This document shows positions 8,091 to 16,332 of a stretch of 64,000 nt of DNA, piece after piece. The stretch comes from Solibacillus sp. FSL H8-0538 (GTDB taxonomy: Bacteria; Bacillota; Bacilli; Bacillales_A; Planococcaceae). Position 1 is the stretch's first letter; every line of letters begins with the position of its first letter. The DNA lies in NCBI RefSeq assembly GCF_038003525.1, contig NZ_JBBOPI010000001.1:3093001-3157000 (forward strand), read 5' to 3'. Under the pieces are notes generated by a model. That model did not search any database, had not been told where the DNA came from, and worked only from the letters and a program-made list of their open reading frames with translations. A program made the translations under genes and the position numbers.

Positions 8091-8633
8091 GTGCATTGTT
8101 GGAAAACCATTAATGTAGAATATGAATATGGAACAACACGGCTTTTTTTACTATCTGGAATTACATTCATCTTCGTTTTTTGTTTTGCCTATATTGCGTT
8201 AAGCTTTAACTATACGGGAAAACACAATGATCATAATTTGTGGTTGCTTCTTTTAGTTGTTCCATTCATCTATCCGCTTCATAAGTTGCTACATTATGTA
8301 TCATTATTCGACTATAAAAAATCGCTTGTCTTTCGTTTTAAAATTCGGCATGTATGTATTCCAATTGTGCATATGCGCCTACAACAAACAATCCCGAAAC
8401 ACCGTTACTTAATAACGCTACTAACACCTTTTTTCTTTTTGAATACTGTAATTATTATATTAGGTGTGTACTTCCAACAATATGCTCATTATTTTAGCCT
8501 TTTGTTAGCCTTACATTGCAGCATTTGTTTAATGGATATTTTATATGTAAAAAATTTAGTATCTGCACCTCGAAATGCTATAATTGAGGAAACGCCTAAA
8601 GGCTATGAAATTTTAGTTCCAACAATTATTTAA
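8091..8633 (+). CDS. DUF3267-like membrane protein
   Basis: The 180-residue protein starts at GTG after a strong AAAAGGAGGGA. It shows four hydrophobic segments (about residues 18-40, 50-62, 105-125, 130-150). 'HKLLHYVSLF' near residue 64 resembles the metalloprotease-like H-x3-H pattern of DUF3267 proteins. Its role is unknown. It lies between hpr and prsA, where B. subtilis has the small yhaI/yhaJ/yhaK genes, so it may be a positional equivalent of one of these. It may be cotranscribed with the 61-residue protein downstream. Confidence 0.65.
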   Translation: MHCWKTINVEYEYGTTRLFLLSGITFIFVFCFAYIALSFNYTGKHNDHNLWLLLLVVPFIYPLHKLLHYVSLFDYKKSLVFRFKIRHVCIPIVHMRLQQTIPKHRYLITLLTPFFFLNTVIIILGVYFQQYAHYFSLLLALHCSICLMDILYVKNLVSAPRNAIIEETPKGYEILVPTII

Positions 8634-8708
8634 TGGCACCTTATACTTGTTTTGCCACTCAGTCATTTGATATGCTTGAATTCGAAGTATTAGAGGGGAG
8701 GAATAGAT

Positions 8709-8894
8709 TTGCTACTTTTGATCGTAGTGCTATTCTCAGTATTTTATTTATTTCAAATTAACCGTATGACAGCAGCGCTATGCATGCGACGTGAAATCCC
8801 AGAAGAAAAGCAACCTAAAATATTCCGAACAATTAATGTGCTCATTACGATTTTACTCGTTACTTTTTATGTGGAAGTTTTATTTGCAGTATAA
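8709..8894 (+). CDS. small membrane protein of unknown function
   Basis: This 61-residue frame starts at TTG eight bases after GAGGGGAGG. It has two hydrophobic segments (residues 1-17 and 43-61) joined by a charged loop 'CMRREIPEEKQPK'. The ribosome binding site and the terminator right after the stop support expression. It sits between the DUF3267-like gene and prsA. I do not recognise a family. Confidence 0.65.
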   Translation: MLLLIVVLFSVFYLFQINRMTAALCMRREIPEEKQPKIFRTINVLITILLVTFYVEVLFAV

Positions 8895-8938
8895 AAAAAA
8901 ACGAAATCCAACTTTGATTGGATTTCGTTTTTTTTTTT
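8893..8938 (+). terminator. bidirectional terminator
   Basis: 'AACGAAATCCAA' pairs with 'TTGGATTTCGTT', flanked by A and T runs, starting at the stop of the small membrane protein. Confidence 0.9.
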
Positions 8939-8941
8939 GGA

Positions 8942-9017
8942 TAAGAAAGTATAACTTTCCGTTCCACATAAGTAAGGACATCAACTCGCCCTATTTGGGC
9001 GAGTTGTGTCTTTCTAA
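8942..9017 (-). repeat. double-hairpin intergenic repeat (copy 1)
   Basis: This reverse-orientation copy reads 'TTAGAAAGACACAACTCGCC', an inverted GGGCGAG arm, GATGTCCTTACTTATGTGG, and the GGAAAGTT/ACTTTCTTA arm. It matches the copies at 16210, 21384 and 57541 closely. Confidence 0.85.
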
Positions 9018-9102
9018 TATTTCCGTGCCAACACTAGGGTCGGCACGATGCTTTTCAGTAAACCGTTTCCACATGAATACGGAGACAGTTTACTACCTTA
9101 TA

Positions 9103-9213
9103 TTAGTATAGAAACGCTGCACCGACAATAATTAATAAAATGAACAATACGACTATTAAAGCAAAACCTGAGCCGTATCCACCACCGTTATTATAGCCAC
9201 CTCCGCTGCCCAT
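9103..9213 (-). CDS. YjcZ-family small spore-associated peptide
   Basis: This 36-residue frame reads 'MGSGGGYNNGGG' then a hydrophobic 'GFALIVVLFILLIIVGAAF' tail. That is the pattern of the YjcZ/SscA family of short Gly-rich membrane peptides linked to spores in Bacillales. AGGGGGTGA precedes the ATG at good spacing. It is convergent with the small membrane protein upstream and divergent from prsA. It is too short for usual gene finders but well supported by family pattern and ribosome binding site. Confidence 0.85.
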   Translation of the reverse strand: MGSGGGYNNGGGYGSGFALIVVLFILLIIVGAAFLY

Positions 9214-9352
9214 TACGTCACCCCCTATCTAACTTCTATCGTATGCACTTACTTTTGTAAAACTTAGGCAATTCATCCAAGGAACCATTTAGTTTTCAAA
9301 TCGTTTATGTTATAGTTACTAGTGCAATATAGAATGTTAGGAGAGTAAAAAA

Positions 9353-10225
9353 ATGAAAAAAACATTTATGGCGTTAACATTAGCTGCTTCACTTGGCTTA
9401 GCTGCTTGCAGTAACCCTGGCGATGAAGTAGTTGTTTCTTCAAGCGTTGGCGATTTAACTCAAGATGAGTTTTATCAACAAGTAAAAACTTTAGCGGGTA
9501 CTCAATTACTTGAGCAAATTATGATTGAGAAAATTCTTGCGGATAAGTACGAAGTGTCTGAAGAAGAAATGACTGCTGAGTTCGATGCTTTAAAAGAACA
9601 GTACGGCGAAGAATTTGAGTCTGTATTAGCTCAAAATGGACTTACTGAAGAGGCATTAAAAAACAACATTCGTTTCAATCTTTTACAAAAAAAAGCAACA
9701 GCTGATGTTGAAGTGACAGACGAAGAAATTAAAGCTTATTATGATGAAGCATCAAAAGAATTGAACGCTCGTCATATTTTAGTTGCAGATGAAGCAACAG
9801 CTAACGAAGTAATTGAAAAGTTAAATGCAGGTGGAGATTTTGCTAAACTTGCAAAAGAATATTCATCTGACCCTGGTTCAGCTGCTAATGGTGGGGAACT
9901 TGGTTGGTTTACAGTTGGGAAAATGGTTGCTCCATTTAGCGATGCCGCGTATGCACTTAAAATTGATGAAATCAGTGCACCAGTACAATCCGAACACGGC
10001 TTCCATATTATCCAAGTTACAGACAAACGTGATGTTGAAGGCTACGGAAAATTAGAAGACAAAAAAGAAGAAATCCGTGAAACAATCGCTGCTACAAAAG
10101 GCGACTGGAATGCAAAAGTGGCTGAATTAATTAAAGATGCAAAAATTGAAGTAAAAGATGCTGAATTAAAAGACGCATTCTCTAGCTACAAAACTGCTGA
10201 AGAATCAACAAAAGAAGCTAAATAA
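9353..10225 (+). CDS. prsA: peptidyl-prolyl isomerase foldase PrsA (lipoprotein)
   Basis: The 290-residue protein begins with a lipoprotein signal 'MKKTFMALTLAASLGLAAC'; the lipobox Cys is residue 19. A helical chaperone region is followed by a parvulin domain (about residues 140-230) with 'NARHILVADE', 'GGDFAKLAKEYSSDPGSA' and 'GFHIIQVTD'. PrsA sits on the outer face of the membrane and helps exported proteins fold. The place near hpr matches B. subtilis, where ScoC/Hpr and PrsA both affect secretion. A hairpin terminator follows. Confidence 0.96.
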   Translation: MKKTFMALTLAASLGLAACSNPGDEVVVSSSVGDLTQDEFYQQVKTLAGTQLLEQIMIEKILADKYEVSEEEMTAEFDALKEQYGEEFESVLAQNGLTEEALKNNIRFNLLQKKATADVEVTDEEIKAYYDEASKELNARHILVADEATANEVIEKLNAGGDFAKLAKEYSSDPGSAANGGELGWFTVGKMVAPFSDAAYALKIDEISAPVQSEHGFHIIQVTDKRDVEGYGKLEDKKEEIRETIAATKGDWNAKVAELIKDAKIEVKDAELKDAFSSYKTAEESTKEAK

Positions 10226-10233
10226 TCGAATTT

Positions 10234-10316
10234 AAAGGACCTCATCTCACCCTAAAAATAGGACGAGATGAGATCCTTTTATTATTTCGTTAAGAAAGTA
10301 AAATTTTCTCAAACCA
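10234..10316 (+). terminator. prsA terminator built from a degenerate double-hairpin repeat
   Basis: The AAAGGA-CTCATCTC arm pairs with GAGATGAG-TCCTTTT (10234-10280), and GTTAAGAAAGT follows. The order and words resemble the dispersed double-hairpin repeat, here recruited as the prsA terminator. Confidence 0.65.
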
Positions 10317-10354
10317 AAAAAAATGCGAAGCTGCTTAAGCTTCGCATTTTTTTT
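10317..10354. terminator. bidirectional terminator between prsA and the PhnA-like gene
   Basis: 'AATGCGAAGCTG' pairs with 'CTTAAGCTTCGCATT', with A and T runs on both sides, between convergent genes. Confidence 0.9.
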
Positions 10355-10691
10355 AGTTCTTTTTCACGAATTCTGATTTTAACTTCATGGCACCAAAGCC
10401 GTCGATTTTACAATCAATATTGTGATCGCCTTCAACTAAGCGAATGTTCTTTACACGCGTTCCAATTTTAAGCGTTGATGAACTGCCTTTTACTTTTAAA
10501 TCTTTAATAACGGTCACAATGTCTCCATCTGCAAGTAAATTTCCATTTGCATCTTTGACAAATAAACCTTCCTCTACTACTTCAGCTATCTCTGCTGACC
10601 ATTCATGTGCACACTCTGGACATACTAGCATGACGCCGTCTTCATATGTGTATTCAGATTGGCACTGTGGGCAATTAGGTAATTTTCCCAT
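10353..10691 (-). CDS. PhnA/YjdM-type zinc-ribbon protein
   Basis: The 112-residue protein has an N-terminal zinc ribbon '[13 protein letters not shown]...CPECAHEW' and a C-terminal SH3-like part with '[17 protein letters not shown]', the usual architecture of PhnA-like proteins. Despite the name, most members have no shown part in phosphonate use, and no phn genes are nearby. A ribosome binding site (GGAGG) precedes the ATG. It is convergent with prsA and shares a bidirectional terminator with it. Confidence 0.88.
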   Translation of the reverse strand: MGKLPNCPQCQSEYTYEDGVMLVCPECAHEWSAEIAEVVEEGLFVKDANGNLLADGDIVTVIKDLKVKGSSSTLKIGTRVKNIRLVEGDHNIDCKIDGFGAMKLKSEFVKKN

Positions 10692-10845
10692 TATCTATAC
10701 CTCCAATATATTTATCACTTCTATACTGGCATATTCCATCTTTAATAACAAGCTACCTGGTATTTTAAGCATGAAAAAGAACAACAACGCGATCTTATTG
10801 TAAATTAAGATAGTTGAGAATAGCTATTAAAGAGAGGCATCAAAA

Positions 10846-11010
10846 AATGAGGGTACTGAAGAAGTCTAAAAAGTAGTTTAGCCAGCTCTTGAATGAGATA
10901 TCGTTCAAAAATTGGCTATTTTCTTCGCTGTCGTTGATTTTTCGTTGCTGCAACTCTTTTCTGGGGGCGAGCCTTGAGCCGCTTCGGGGTAATAAAGGAA
11001 CAAGGGCTAT
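10846..11010 (+). mobile_element. IS1182-like left-end remnant (copy 3)
   Basis: It starts 'GAGGGTACTGAAGAAGTC', followed by the decayed CCAG-CTTGAA hairpin and 'CTGGGGGCGAGCCTTGAGCC', colinear with copies 1 and 2. It breaks off at 11010, so the transposase and right end are gone. With the preceding 150 bp of plain AT-rich DNA and the short fragment that follows, it fills the gap 10692-11158. Confidence 0.8.
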
Positions 11011-11064
11011 AGTAATGTGCCAATTGAAGAAATTATAAATGATCTTAAATTACTAGCAAAATAA
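11011..11064 (+). pseudogene. C-terminal scrap of an unknown gene
   Basis: Directly after the truncated IS end, the frame 'SNVPIEEIINDLKLLAK' and stop look like the tail of a real helical protein, followed by a small terminator-like hairpin (about 11066-11095). There is no start. It is probably what remains of a gene cut by the insertion and deletion. I cannot assign a family. Confidence 0.4.
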
Positions 11065-11158
11065 AAAGAGTAGACAAAATGCACCTACTCTTTCTTCATT
11101 GTGTGATTTCCCTACGAGTGCTCGTGAAAATTGTTGGAGTAACTCATTTTATATCGGC

Positions 11159-11749
11159 TTAATTATCACGTTTAAAAACACCAAAAAACATCATATTTTT
11201 GACGGATTGTAAGAACTCTTCTTTTGGTATATTTGTAGGGTTAGGTATGGCTACACTTTGAAAAATAAAGCCTAAAATCAAATTATTTTCTAGCTCTGCG
11301 TGTAGCACTTGCTCTTGTTTCCCTTGCTCAATCATTTTTTGCATCGGCAAATACATCGATATATGTAATTGCTGGAGCAATTTTAGCTTTTGTGCAATTT
11401 CCTCATTACCACGATCATTAATAATATACGTATAGCTTAGTATTTGATGTAAATCCTTGGTTTGAAATATAACATCTAGTAGTTCATTTAGTTGTTCTGT
11501 GAATGATGCTTCCACATTTATTTCTTTTATTGATTCAATACATGTTGTCATGCGTTCAATCATAAAATCAGCAATTAAATATTCTTTATTCGTATAATAT
11601 TTATAAATTGCTGCACGTGATACATGTAGCTCTTCTGCCAGTAAGCCGATTGTGAATCCTTCATAACCCACTGTTAATAGCAATCGTTCCGTTATATTAA
11701 ACAGTTCCGAAATCGAAAATTTTCTTCCACGACCCAAATTTAACACCAC
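11159..11749 (-). CDS. TetR-family transcriptional regulator
   Basis: The 196-residue protein has an N-terminal TetR helix-turn-helix 'GLLAEELHVSRAAIYKYYTNKEYL' at about residues 36-60, with a helical ligand domain behind it. The target is unknown. The next gene on the same strand, an FNT channel, lies upstream (11873-12649), separated by a hairpin at about 11830-11870. The start is uncertain: two GTG codons in tandem precede 'LNLGRGRKFS', with no strong ribosome binding site. Confidence 0.85.
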   Translation of the reverse strand: MVLNLGRGRKFSISELFNITERLLLTVGYEGFTIGLLAEELHVSRAAIYKYYTNKEYLIADFMIERMTTCIESIKEINVEASFTEQLNELLDVIFQTKDLHQILSYTYIINDRGNEEIAQKLKLLQQLHISMYLPMQKMIEQGKQEQVLHAELENNLILGFIFQSVAIPNPTNIPKEEFLQSVKNMMFFGVFKRDN

Positions 11750-11829
11750 ACTTATGCTAGTTTATATGTAATTTCATTATAGCATCTCTGTATTCAAATA
11801 GGACTTTTTGGAGGTTTTGCACTAATATT

Positions 11830-11870
11830 TACAATGAAAAAGACTGTAACAATTTCTTGTCACAGTCCTA
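11830..11870 (-). terminator. terminator after the FNT channel
   Basis: GACTGT-AACAA pairs with TTGT-CACAGTC. The A run on the plus strand gives a T run on the minus strand. Confidence 0.65.
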
Positions 11871-11872
11871 AA

Positions 11873-12649
11873 TTACGTATTCTCTCTCGGCTGACTATAC
11901 CAGAATAATGACCCAATAATAGCGCCGCCAATTGCATTACCAATTGTTACAGGAAGTAAATTATGTAGCATGCCACTCAGTGACACAAGTTCCCCGTGCG
12001 GAATCATCAGTGCCAATGAAAACAGCGTCATATTTGCTACGCTATGTTCAAACCCCGATGTTACGAACGGGAAAATACAGCAGAAAATCATAATAAGTTT
12101 ACCTGATTCACTTTTCAGCTTATACGCACACCATACCGCCAGACAGACTAACATATTACATAAAACCCCACGGAATAATAACTCAGAAAAACTTGCGCTC
12201 ATTTTAATGCCGGAAATTTTTTCAATATACTCTCCCGTATGTCCACTAGCTAAGCCTGTCATGAAAAAAAAATAGGCGCATACTAATGACCCAATAAAAT
12301 TACCACCATAGCTAAATAGCCATATTCTCACTAAATCTAACCACGACGTTTTCTTCTCAAGCGCTCCAATTGTCATTATAAGATTATTGCCTGTATATAA
12401 ATCAGCACCACCAAGTACGACCATGCTAAGTGCCACGCCGAATGCTAAACCTTGGATAATTTTCATACTAGGTACACCGGCAGAATCAAGAAGACCACCA
12501 ATAACAACTAAAATGACCATGCCAAATCCGACAAATAGACCTCCAAGTAATGTCGCCATTAAATAGCTAAATTTGCTTTTTTGTAATGTCGTAATTTTAT
12601 ATACTGCTGCAGTAGAAATAGTATCGAATACGTCTTTCATCCTGTTCAC
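11873..12649 (-). CDS. formate/nitrite transporter (FNT) family channel
   Basis: The 258-residue protein has six hydrophobic helices and family signatures: 'GGADLYTGNN' (residues 80-90), 'GNFIGSLVCAYFF', and 'SGFEHSVANM' near residue 197. FNT pentamers pass formate, nitrite or hydrosulfide across the membrane; no nitrite reductase or pyruvate-formate lyase lies nearby to choose between them. GTG at 12649 is preceded by AGGAGGT at five to six bases. Confidence 0.88.
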   Translation of the reverse strand: MNRMKDVFDTISTAAVYKITTLQKSKFSYLMATLLGGLFVGFGMVILVVIGGLLDSAGVPSMKIIQGLAFGVALSMVVLGGADLYTGNNLIMTIGALEKKTSWLDLVRIWLFSYGGNFIGSLVCAYFFFMTGLASGHTGEYIEKISGIKMSASFSELLFRGVLCNMLVCLAVWCAYKLKSESGKLIMIFCCIFPFVTSGFEHSVANMTLFSLALMIPHGELVSLSGMLHNLLPVTIGNAIGGAIIGSLFWYSQPRENT

Positions 12650-12894
12650 ATCTACCTCCTGCCGTTAGAAAAGTTATTTACACACTAACAACCCAAATTA
12701 TAGCAATAAAAGCTTTTTTTTCAACATTTTGCATTAAACTATTTTGGTCCCTTTTAATAGAACGCGAAAGTTATGTCCATTTTTCCTTTTTTTTGTCCAT
12801 TACAGCAAAAAAATTTATGCATTTTGCCATTTATAGCGTAAAAGAGTATATTATCAACATAGGAAATCATTCATATGAAAAAGGAGTGTTCAAA

Positions 12895-13983
12895 TTGACT
12901 TTAAAAAACCGCGCTTACAATTTTAATGCTGGTCCTTCTGCTTTACCTTTAGAAGTACTAGAAAAAGCACAACAGGAGCTTGTCGATTTTCAAAATTCAG
13001 GTATGTCTATTATGGAAATGAGTCACCGTAGTGCTACATTCGAGGAAGTACATAATGGGGCAATTGCCCGCTTACGTAAAATTTATTCCATCCCAGAGAA
13101 CTACGAAGTATTGTTCCTTCAAGGAGGGGCAAGCCTTCAATTCACTATGATTCCAATGAACTTCTTACAAGAAGGGCAAACAGCTAGCTATATTCAAACA
13201 GGTGCGTGGTCTGAAAAGGCATTTAAAGAAGCGAAGTTTTTTGGTACACCTGTAGAAGCAGCAAGCACAAAAGAAAACAACTATAAAAACATCCCAACTG
13301 AGTTCTCATTTAGTGCAGATGACGCTTACGTTCACTTAACATCAAATAATACAATTTTCGGTACACAGTGGAAAACGTTCCCTGAAACAGGCGAAGTGCC
13401 ATTAATTGCTGATATGTCTTCTGATATTCTTTCTAAACCAGTTGATGTTTCTAATTTCGGCATAATTTATGCCGGTGCACAAAAAAACCTAGGTCCTTCA
13501 GGTGTTACGGTTGTTATTATCCGCAAAGACTTACTGGAAAAAGCAAATAAAAATATTCCAACAATGTTAAAATACACAACGCATGCAGATAACAACTCTC
13601 TATACAATACACCACCAACATTCGGTATTTACATGCTAGGGGAAGTATTAAAATGGGTTGAGAATGAAGGCGGACTTGCAGCTATCGAAGCACGTAATGA
13701 AGTCAAAGCAAAACTAATTTATGATGTGATCGATAATTCAAACGGCTTCTATACTGGTCATGCAACACCGGAATCTCGTTCATTAATGAACATTACATTC
13801 CGCGTAGCTGATGAAGAGTTAGAAAAACAGTTTTTAGCAGAAGCAACAGCAGCAGGATTTATCGGCTTAAGTGGCCACCGTTCTGTAGGAGGCTGCCGTG
13901 CATCAACTTACAATGCTGTACCGGTAGAAACTTGCCAAGCATTAGCTGAATTCATGATTGAATTCCAAAGTAGCAATCAATAA
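12895..13983 (+). CDS. serC: phosphoserine aminotransferase SerC
   Basis: The 362-residue PLP enzyme converts 3-phosphohydroxypyruvate and glutamate to phosphoserine and 2-oxoglutarate. It opens 'LKNRAYNFNAGPSALPLEVL' and carries 'YAGAQKNLGPSGV', whose Lys binds PLP, and 'SGHRSVGGCRAS' near the C-terminus. TTG at 12895 has AAGGAG eight bases upstream and gives the usual family length; the longer frame back to 12793 is unsupported. serA, the preceding step of the pathway, is at 19770 under T-box control. No T-box is visible before serC. Confidence 0.94.
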   Translation: MTLKNRAYNFNAGPSALPLEVLEKAQQELVDFQNSGMSIMEMSHRSATFEEVHNGAIARLRKIYSIPENYEVLFLQGGASLQFTMIPMNFLQEGQTASYIQTGAWSEKAFKEAKFFGTPVEAASTKENNYKNIPTEFSFSADDAYVHLTSNNTIFGTQWKTFPETGEVPLIADMSSDILSKPVDVSNFGIIYAGAQKNLGPSGVTVVIIRKDLLEKANKNIPTMLKYTTHADNNSLYNTPPTFGIYMLGEVLKWVENEGGLAAIEARNEVKAKLIYDVIDNSNGFYTGHATPESRSLMNITFRVADEELEKQFLAEATAAGFIGLSGHRSVGGCRASTYNAVPVETCQALAEFMIEFQSSNQ

Positions 13984-13992
13984 TTGCGTTTG

Positions 13993-14020
13993 AAAGAAGC
14001 GGCCGCGGCCGCTTCTTTTT
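13993..14020 (+). terminator. serC terminator
   Basis: 'AAAGAAGCGGCC' pairs with 'GGCCGCTTCTTT' with almost no loop (overlapping GCGGCCGC), followed by T5. Confidence 0.85.
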
Positions 14021-14120
14021 GTTGTAGTTGTTAGCGGGATGAATTGAATTAGTGCGTTTAGAACCCCCACAAGTACGTTACGAAATTACAACCAATAAAA
14101 AAATCTCCCTGTCATTTCGA

Positions 14121-14717
14121 GGGCACTGAAAAACTTACATTTTTATAATGTCAAATATTTTTCAGTTAAAAATAATTCACTTATTGTTCGATTTTGAACA
14201 GGAAGTGAATTATTTATTTCTCTATTCCTTACTCTTTTTCATTTAGTAGCTTCAATATTCGTTTCAGATTGACAGCGAATATCGTTGTGGCACAACCATA
14301 TCGTAAATCTCCATAAACGGGCTTAATTTGAGTGTTTCTTGGTTTGAAATCATCGGGAGCACCGCCTGTAATTCGTTCCTTTTAGTAGATAAGAAAATCA
14401 CTCTTTTTGATGAGAGAATGACGCATTCATTCTTAACAGGTACTAGTTGATTGGAGTGGAGGCGACGACTTCTAGGGGATTAGCGAGCAGCTTGAGACCT
14501 TGAACTGAGACCAACACGATGTTGGTCACAAAGGGGTTGCCACAGGACGTGGCGTACTTAGCCTTTGTTCCTTTATTTCCCCGAAGCGGCTCAAGGCTCG
14601 CCCCCAGAAAAGCGTTGCAGCAACGAAAAATCAACGACACCGAAGAAAAAAGCCAGTTCTTGAACGATGTCTCGTTCAAGAACTGGCTAAACTAATTTAT
14701 AGACTTTTTCAGTGCCC
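14121..14717 (-). mobile_element. IS1182-derived non-autonomous element (copy 2)
   Basis: This copy is in reverse orientation. Inverted ends are 'GGGCACTGAAAAA' at 14121 and 'TTTTTCAGTGCCC' to 14717. It keeps the outer hairpins and the GC-rich left block of copy 1, but the transposase is cut down to about 125 bp (14229-14353). At about 600 bp with both ends intact it has the form of a non-autonomous derivative. It fills most of the gap between serC and yhaM. Confidence 0.8.
14229..14353 (-). pseudogene. transposase remnant with internal deletion
   Basis: The frame reads 'MISNQETLKLSPFMEIYDMV' then runs at GTGCCA directly into 'ATTIFAVNLKRILKLLNEKE' in a different frame and stops. The same words are at the two ends of the transposase remnant at 1704-2057, so everything between the N-terminal 24 residues and the last 20 was lost. 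Confidence 0.8.
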
Positions 14718-14746
14718 CCTGCCATTTCAGCAGAGGAGACCCATTC

Positions 14747-15682
14747 TTAAATAGATGGCTTATAGAACGAACGATTATCCAGTGGGAATAAACGCTCTGT
14801 AAATTCACCTGGTTTCGTTTTATCTAAAGCACGCGTTAACATATTCATTTTGGCATCAATATTATCGATGTAATGAAGAATTTCTGCCTCTTGAATCATT
14901 GGCTTTTTCGGGCTACCCCATTCTTCTTTGCCATGATGCGACAATACTAAATGTTGCAGCAGCATAATTTCTTCGCCTTCAATATTCAGCTCTTTTGCAG
15001 CTTGGCCGATTTCATTCACCATAATTGTAATATGGCCTAGTAAATTACCCTCTACAGTGTAAGCCGTTGCTACTGGGCCTGTTAATTCAATTACTTTACC
15101 AATATCATGAAGAATAATCCCAGAGAACATTAAATCTCGGTTTAATGTTGGGTATAGCTCACAAATGGCTTTCCCTAGGCGCAGCATAGATACAACATGA
15201 TCAAGTAACCCTGAAGCATAATCATGGTGATTTTTAGACGCTGCAGGATACACTAAAAACTCTTCCTCATATTTTTTAATTAAGTGACGCGTAATCCGTG
15301 AAATATGTGGATTTTTTATTTCAAAGAAATATTGCGTTAGCTCATCATACAGCACCTCTTTTGGTGTAGCAGATGATGGTACTAAATCATTAATTTGCAC
15401 GCCTTCTTCTGGACGAGCTAGACGAATTTGCTTAATGCGTAATTGGTTTTTACCACGATAATCATGGATTTCGCCGCCTACACGTACGATTGCCTCCGCA
15501 CGGTATGTTTGCTCATGCTCTTCGTTTGTATCCCATAACTTAGCCTCAATATCCCCACTTTTATCTTGTAAAACAAGTGACATAAATGGCTTTCCGACCG
15601 TAGTAACACCTTTACTAGCTTGTTTAATTAATAAAAACTGATCAACCTGTTCCCCTACTTGGAGTTTTGTAATTCCTTCCAC
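14747..15682 (-). CDS. yhaM: 3'-5' exoribonuclease YhaM
   Basis: The 311-residue protein has an N-terminal OB-fold ('[17 protein letters not shown]', '[13 protein letters not shown]') and a C-terminal HD domain with '[13 protein letters not shown]', '[14 protein letters not shown]' and '[12 protein letters not shown]'. YhaM shortens RNA 3' ends in the cytoplasm. I chose GTG at 15682 because AAAAGGAGT lies nine bases upstream and the start '[12 protein letters not shown]' aligns with B. subtilis YhaM; an ATG 13 codons earlier lacks a site. Confidence 0.93.
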   Translation of the reverse strand: MEGITKLQVGEQVDQFLLIKQASKGVTTVGKPFMSLVLQDKSGDIEAKLWDTNEEHEQTYRAEAIVRVGGEIHDYRGKNQLRIKQIRLARPEEGVQINDLVPSSATPKEVLYDELTQYFFEIKNPHISRITRHLIKKYEEEFLVYPAASKNHHDYASGLLDHVVSMLRLGKAICELYPTLNRDLMFSGIILHDIGKVIELTGPVATAYTVEGNLLGHITIMVNEIGQAAKELNIEGEEIMLLQHLVLSHHGKEEWGSPKKPMIQEAEILHYIDNIDAKMNMLTRALDKTKPGEFTERLFPLDNRSFYKPSI

Positions 15683-15964
15683 GCTAGAATCACTCCTTTT
15701 CATTTCTTTAAAATTTTGCATTTGTAATTTCGTCCATGTCTCTATTTTATTGTATCATGTGTACTCAATGGTTTCGATTGATATGCCATGTAAATTACTA
15801 AAAACAATGAAAATATCTTTTTCAAACGTATTTTTTAATTCGTACAAGTTTCCGACAAAACTTAATAAAATACGGTTAAACTGTATTTTATTAACTACAT
15901 TCTATTAATTATCGCAATTTTTCGTGTATAATGAAACTATCTTGTATTAAAAAGGGTGATTAGT

Positions 15965-16150
15965 ATGGAGAATTATCGATTCACAGCATTTGAAAAAACA
16001 GGGGAAACGCTTTTTGATGAAGTTTGGGCATTCGAAAGCGATGCAAAAGCGAAATTAGAAGGCCAAAAGCAAATTGAAGAAAAAGGCGTAGCAGAAAAAA
16101 CACACCGTCTTGTTAACGTAACTGGTAAACTTATTTTATTCCATGTATAA
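15965..16150 (+). CDS. yhzD: YhzD-family small protein
   Basis: The 61-residue protein reads 'MENYRFTAFEKTGETLFDEVW' at the N-terminus and 'KTHRLVNVTGKLILFHV' at the end, resembling B. subtilis YhzD, which is the same length and maps to the same region. Function is unknown. ATG at 15965 follows AAAGGGTGAT; an in-frame ATG nine bases earlier overlaps that site. It is followed by a double-hairpin repeat. Confidence 0.75.
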   Translation: MENYRFTAFEKTGETLFDEVWAFESDAKAKLEGQKQIEEKGVAEKTHRLVNVTGKLILFHV

Positions 16151-16209
16151 GCTCCTATACCATACGAGTACATTAGACTGCTTATACGTTAGAAAGACAT
16201 ATCTTAAAC

Positions 16210-16280
16210 TTAGAAAGACACAACCCGCCCAAAATAGGACGAGAGGATGTCCTTTATTAGTTGGTATACTTTCTTAACCA
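16210..16280 (+). repeat. double-hairpin intergenic repeat (copy 2)
   Basis: 'TTAGAAAGACACAACCCGCC', an inverted GGACGAG arm, GATGTCCTTTATTAG and GGTATACTTTCTTAACC. A 21-bp partial repeat of its own first part ('TTAGAAAGACATATCTTAAA') precedes it at 16189. Confidence 0.8.
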
Positions 16281-16281
16281 T

Positions 16282-16332
16282 AAAAAGAGTACTATGAATC
16301 ATTTCGCATGACTCATAGTAGCTCTTTTTTTA
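16282..16332. terminator. bidirectional terminator
   Basis: 'AAAAAGAGTACTATGA' pairs with 'TCATAGTAGCTCTTTTT', between the convergent yhzD and glycine-zipper genes. Confidence 0.85.

Noticed and set aside
12793-12894. 34-codon N-terminal extension of serC
   Set aside because: The extension has no ribosome binding site and is not in other SerC proteins; the TTG at 12895 has AAGGAG at good spacing.
14443-14679. Open frame of 78 codons on the minus strand
   Set aside because: Same IS left block as at 1340-1610; the openness comes from GC-rich stop-poor sequence.
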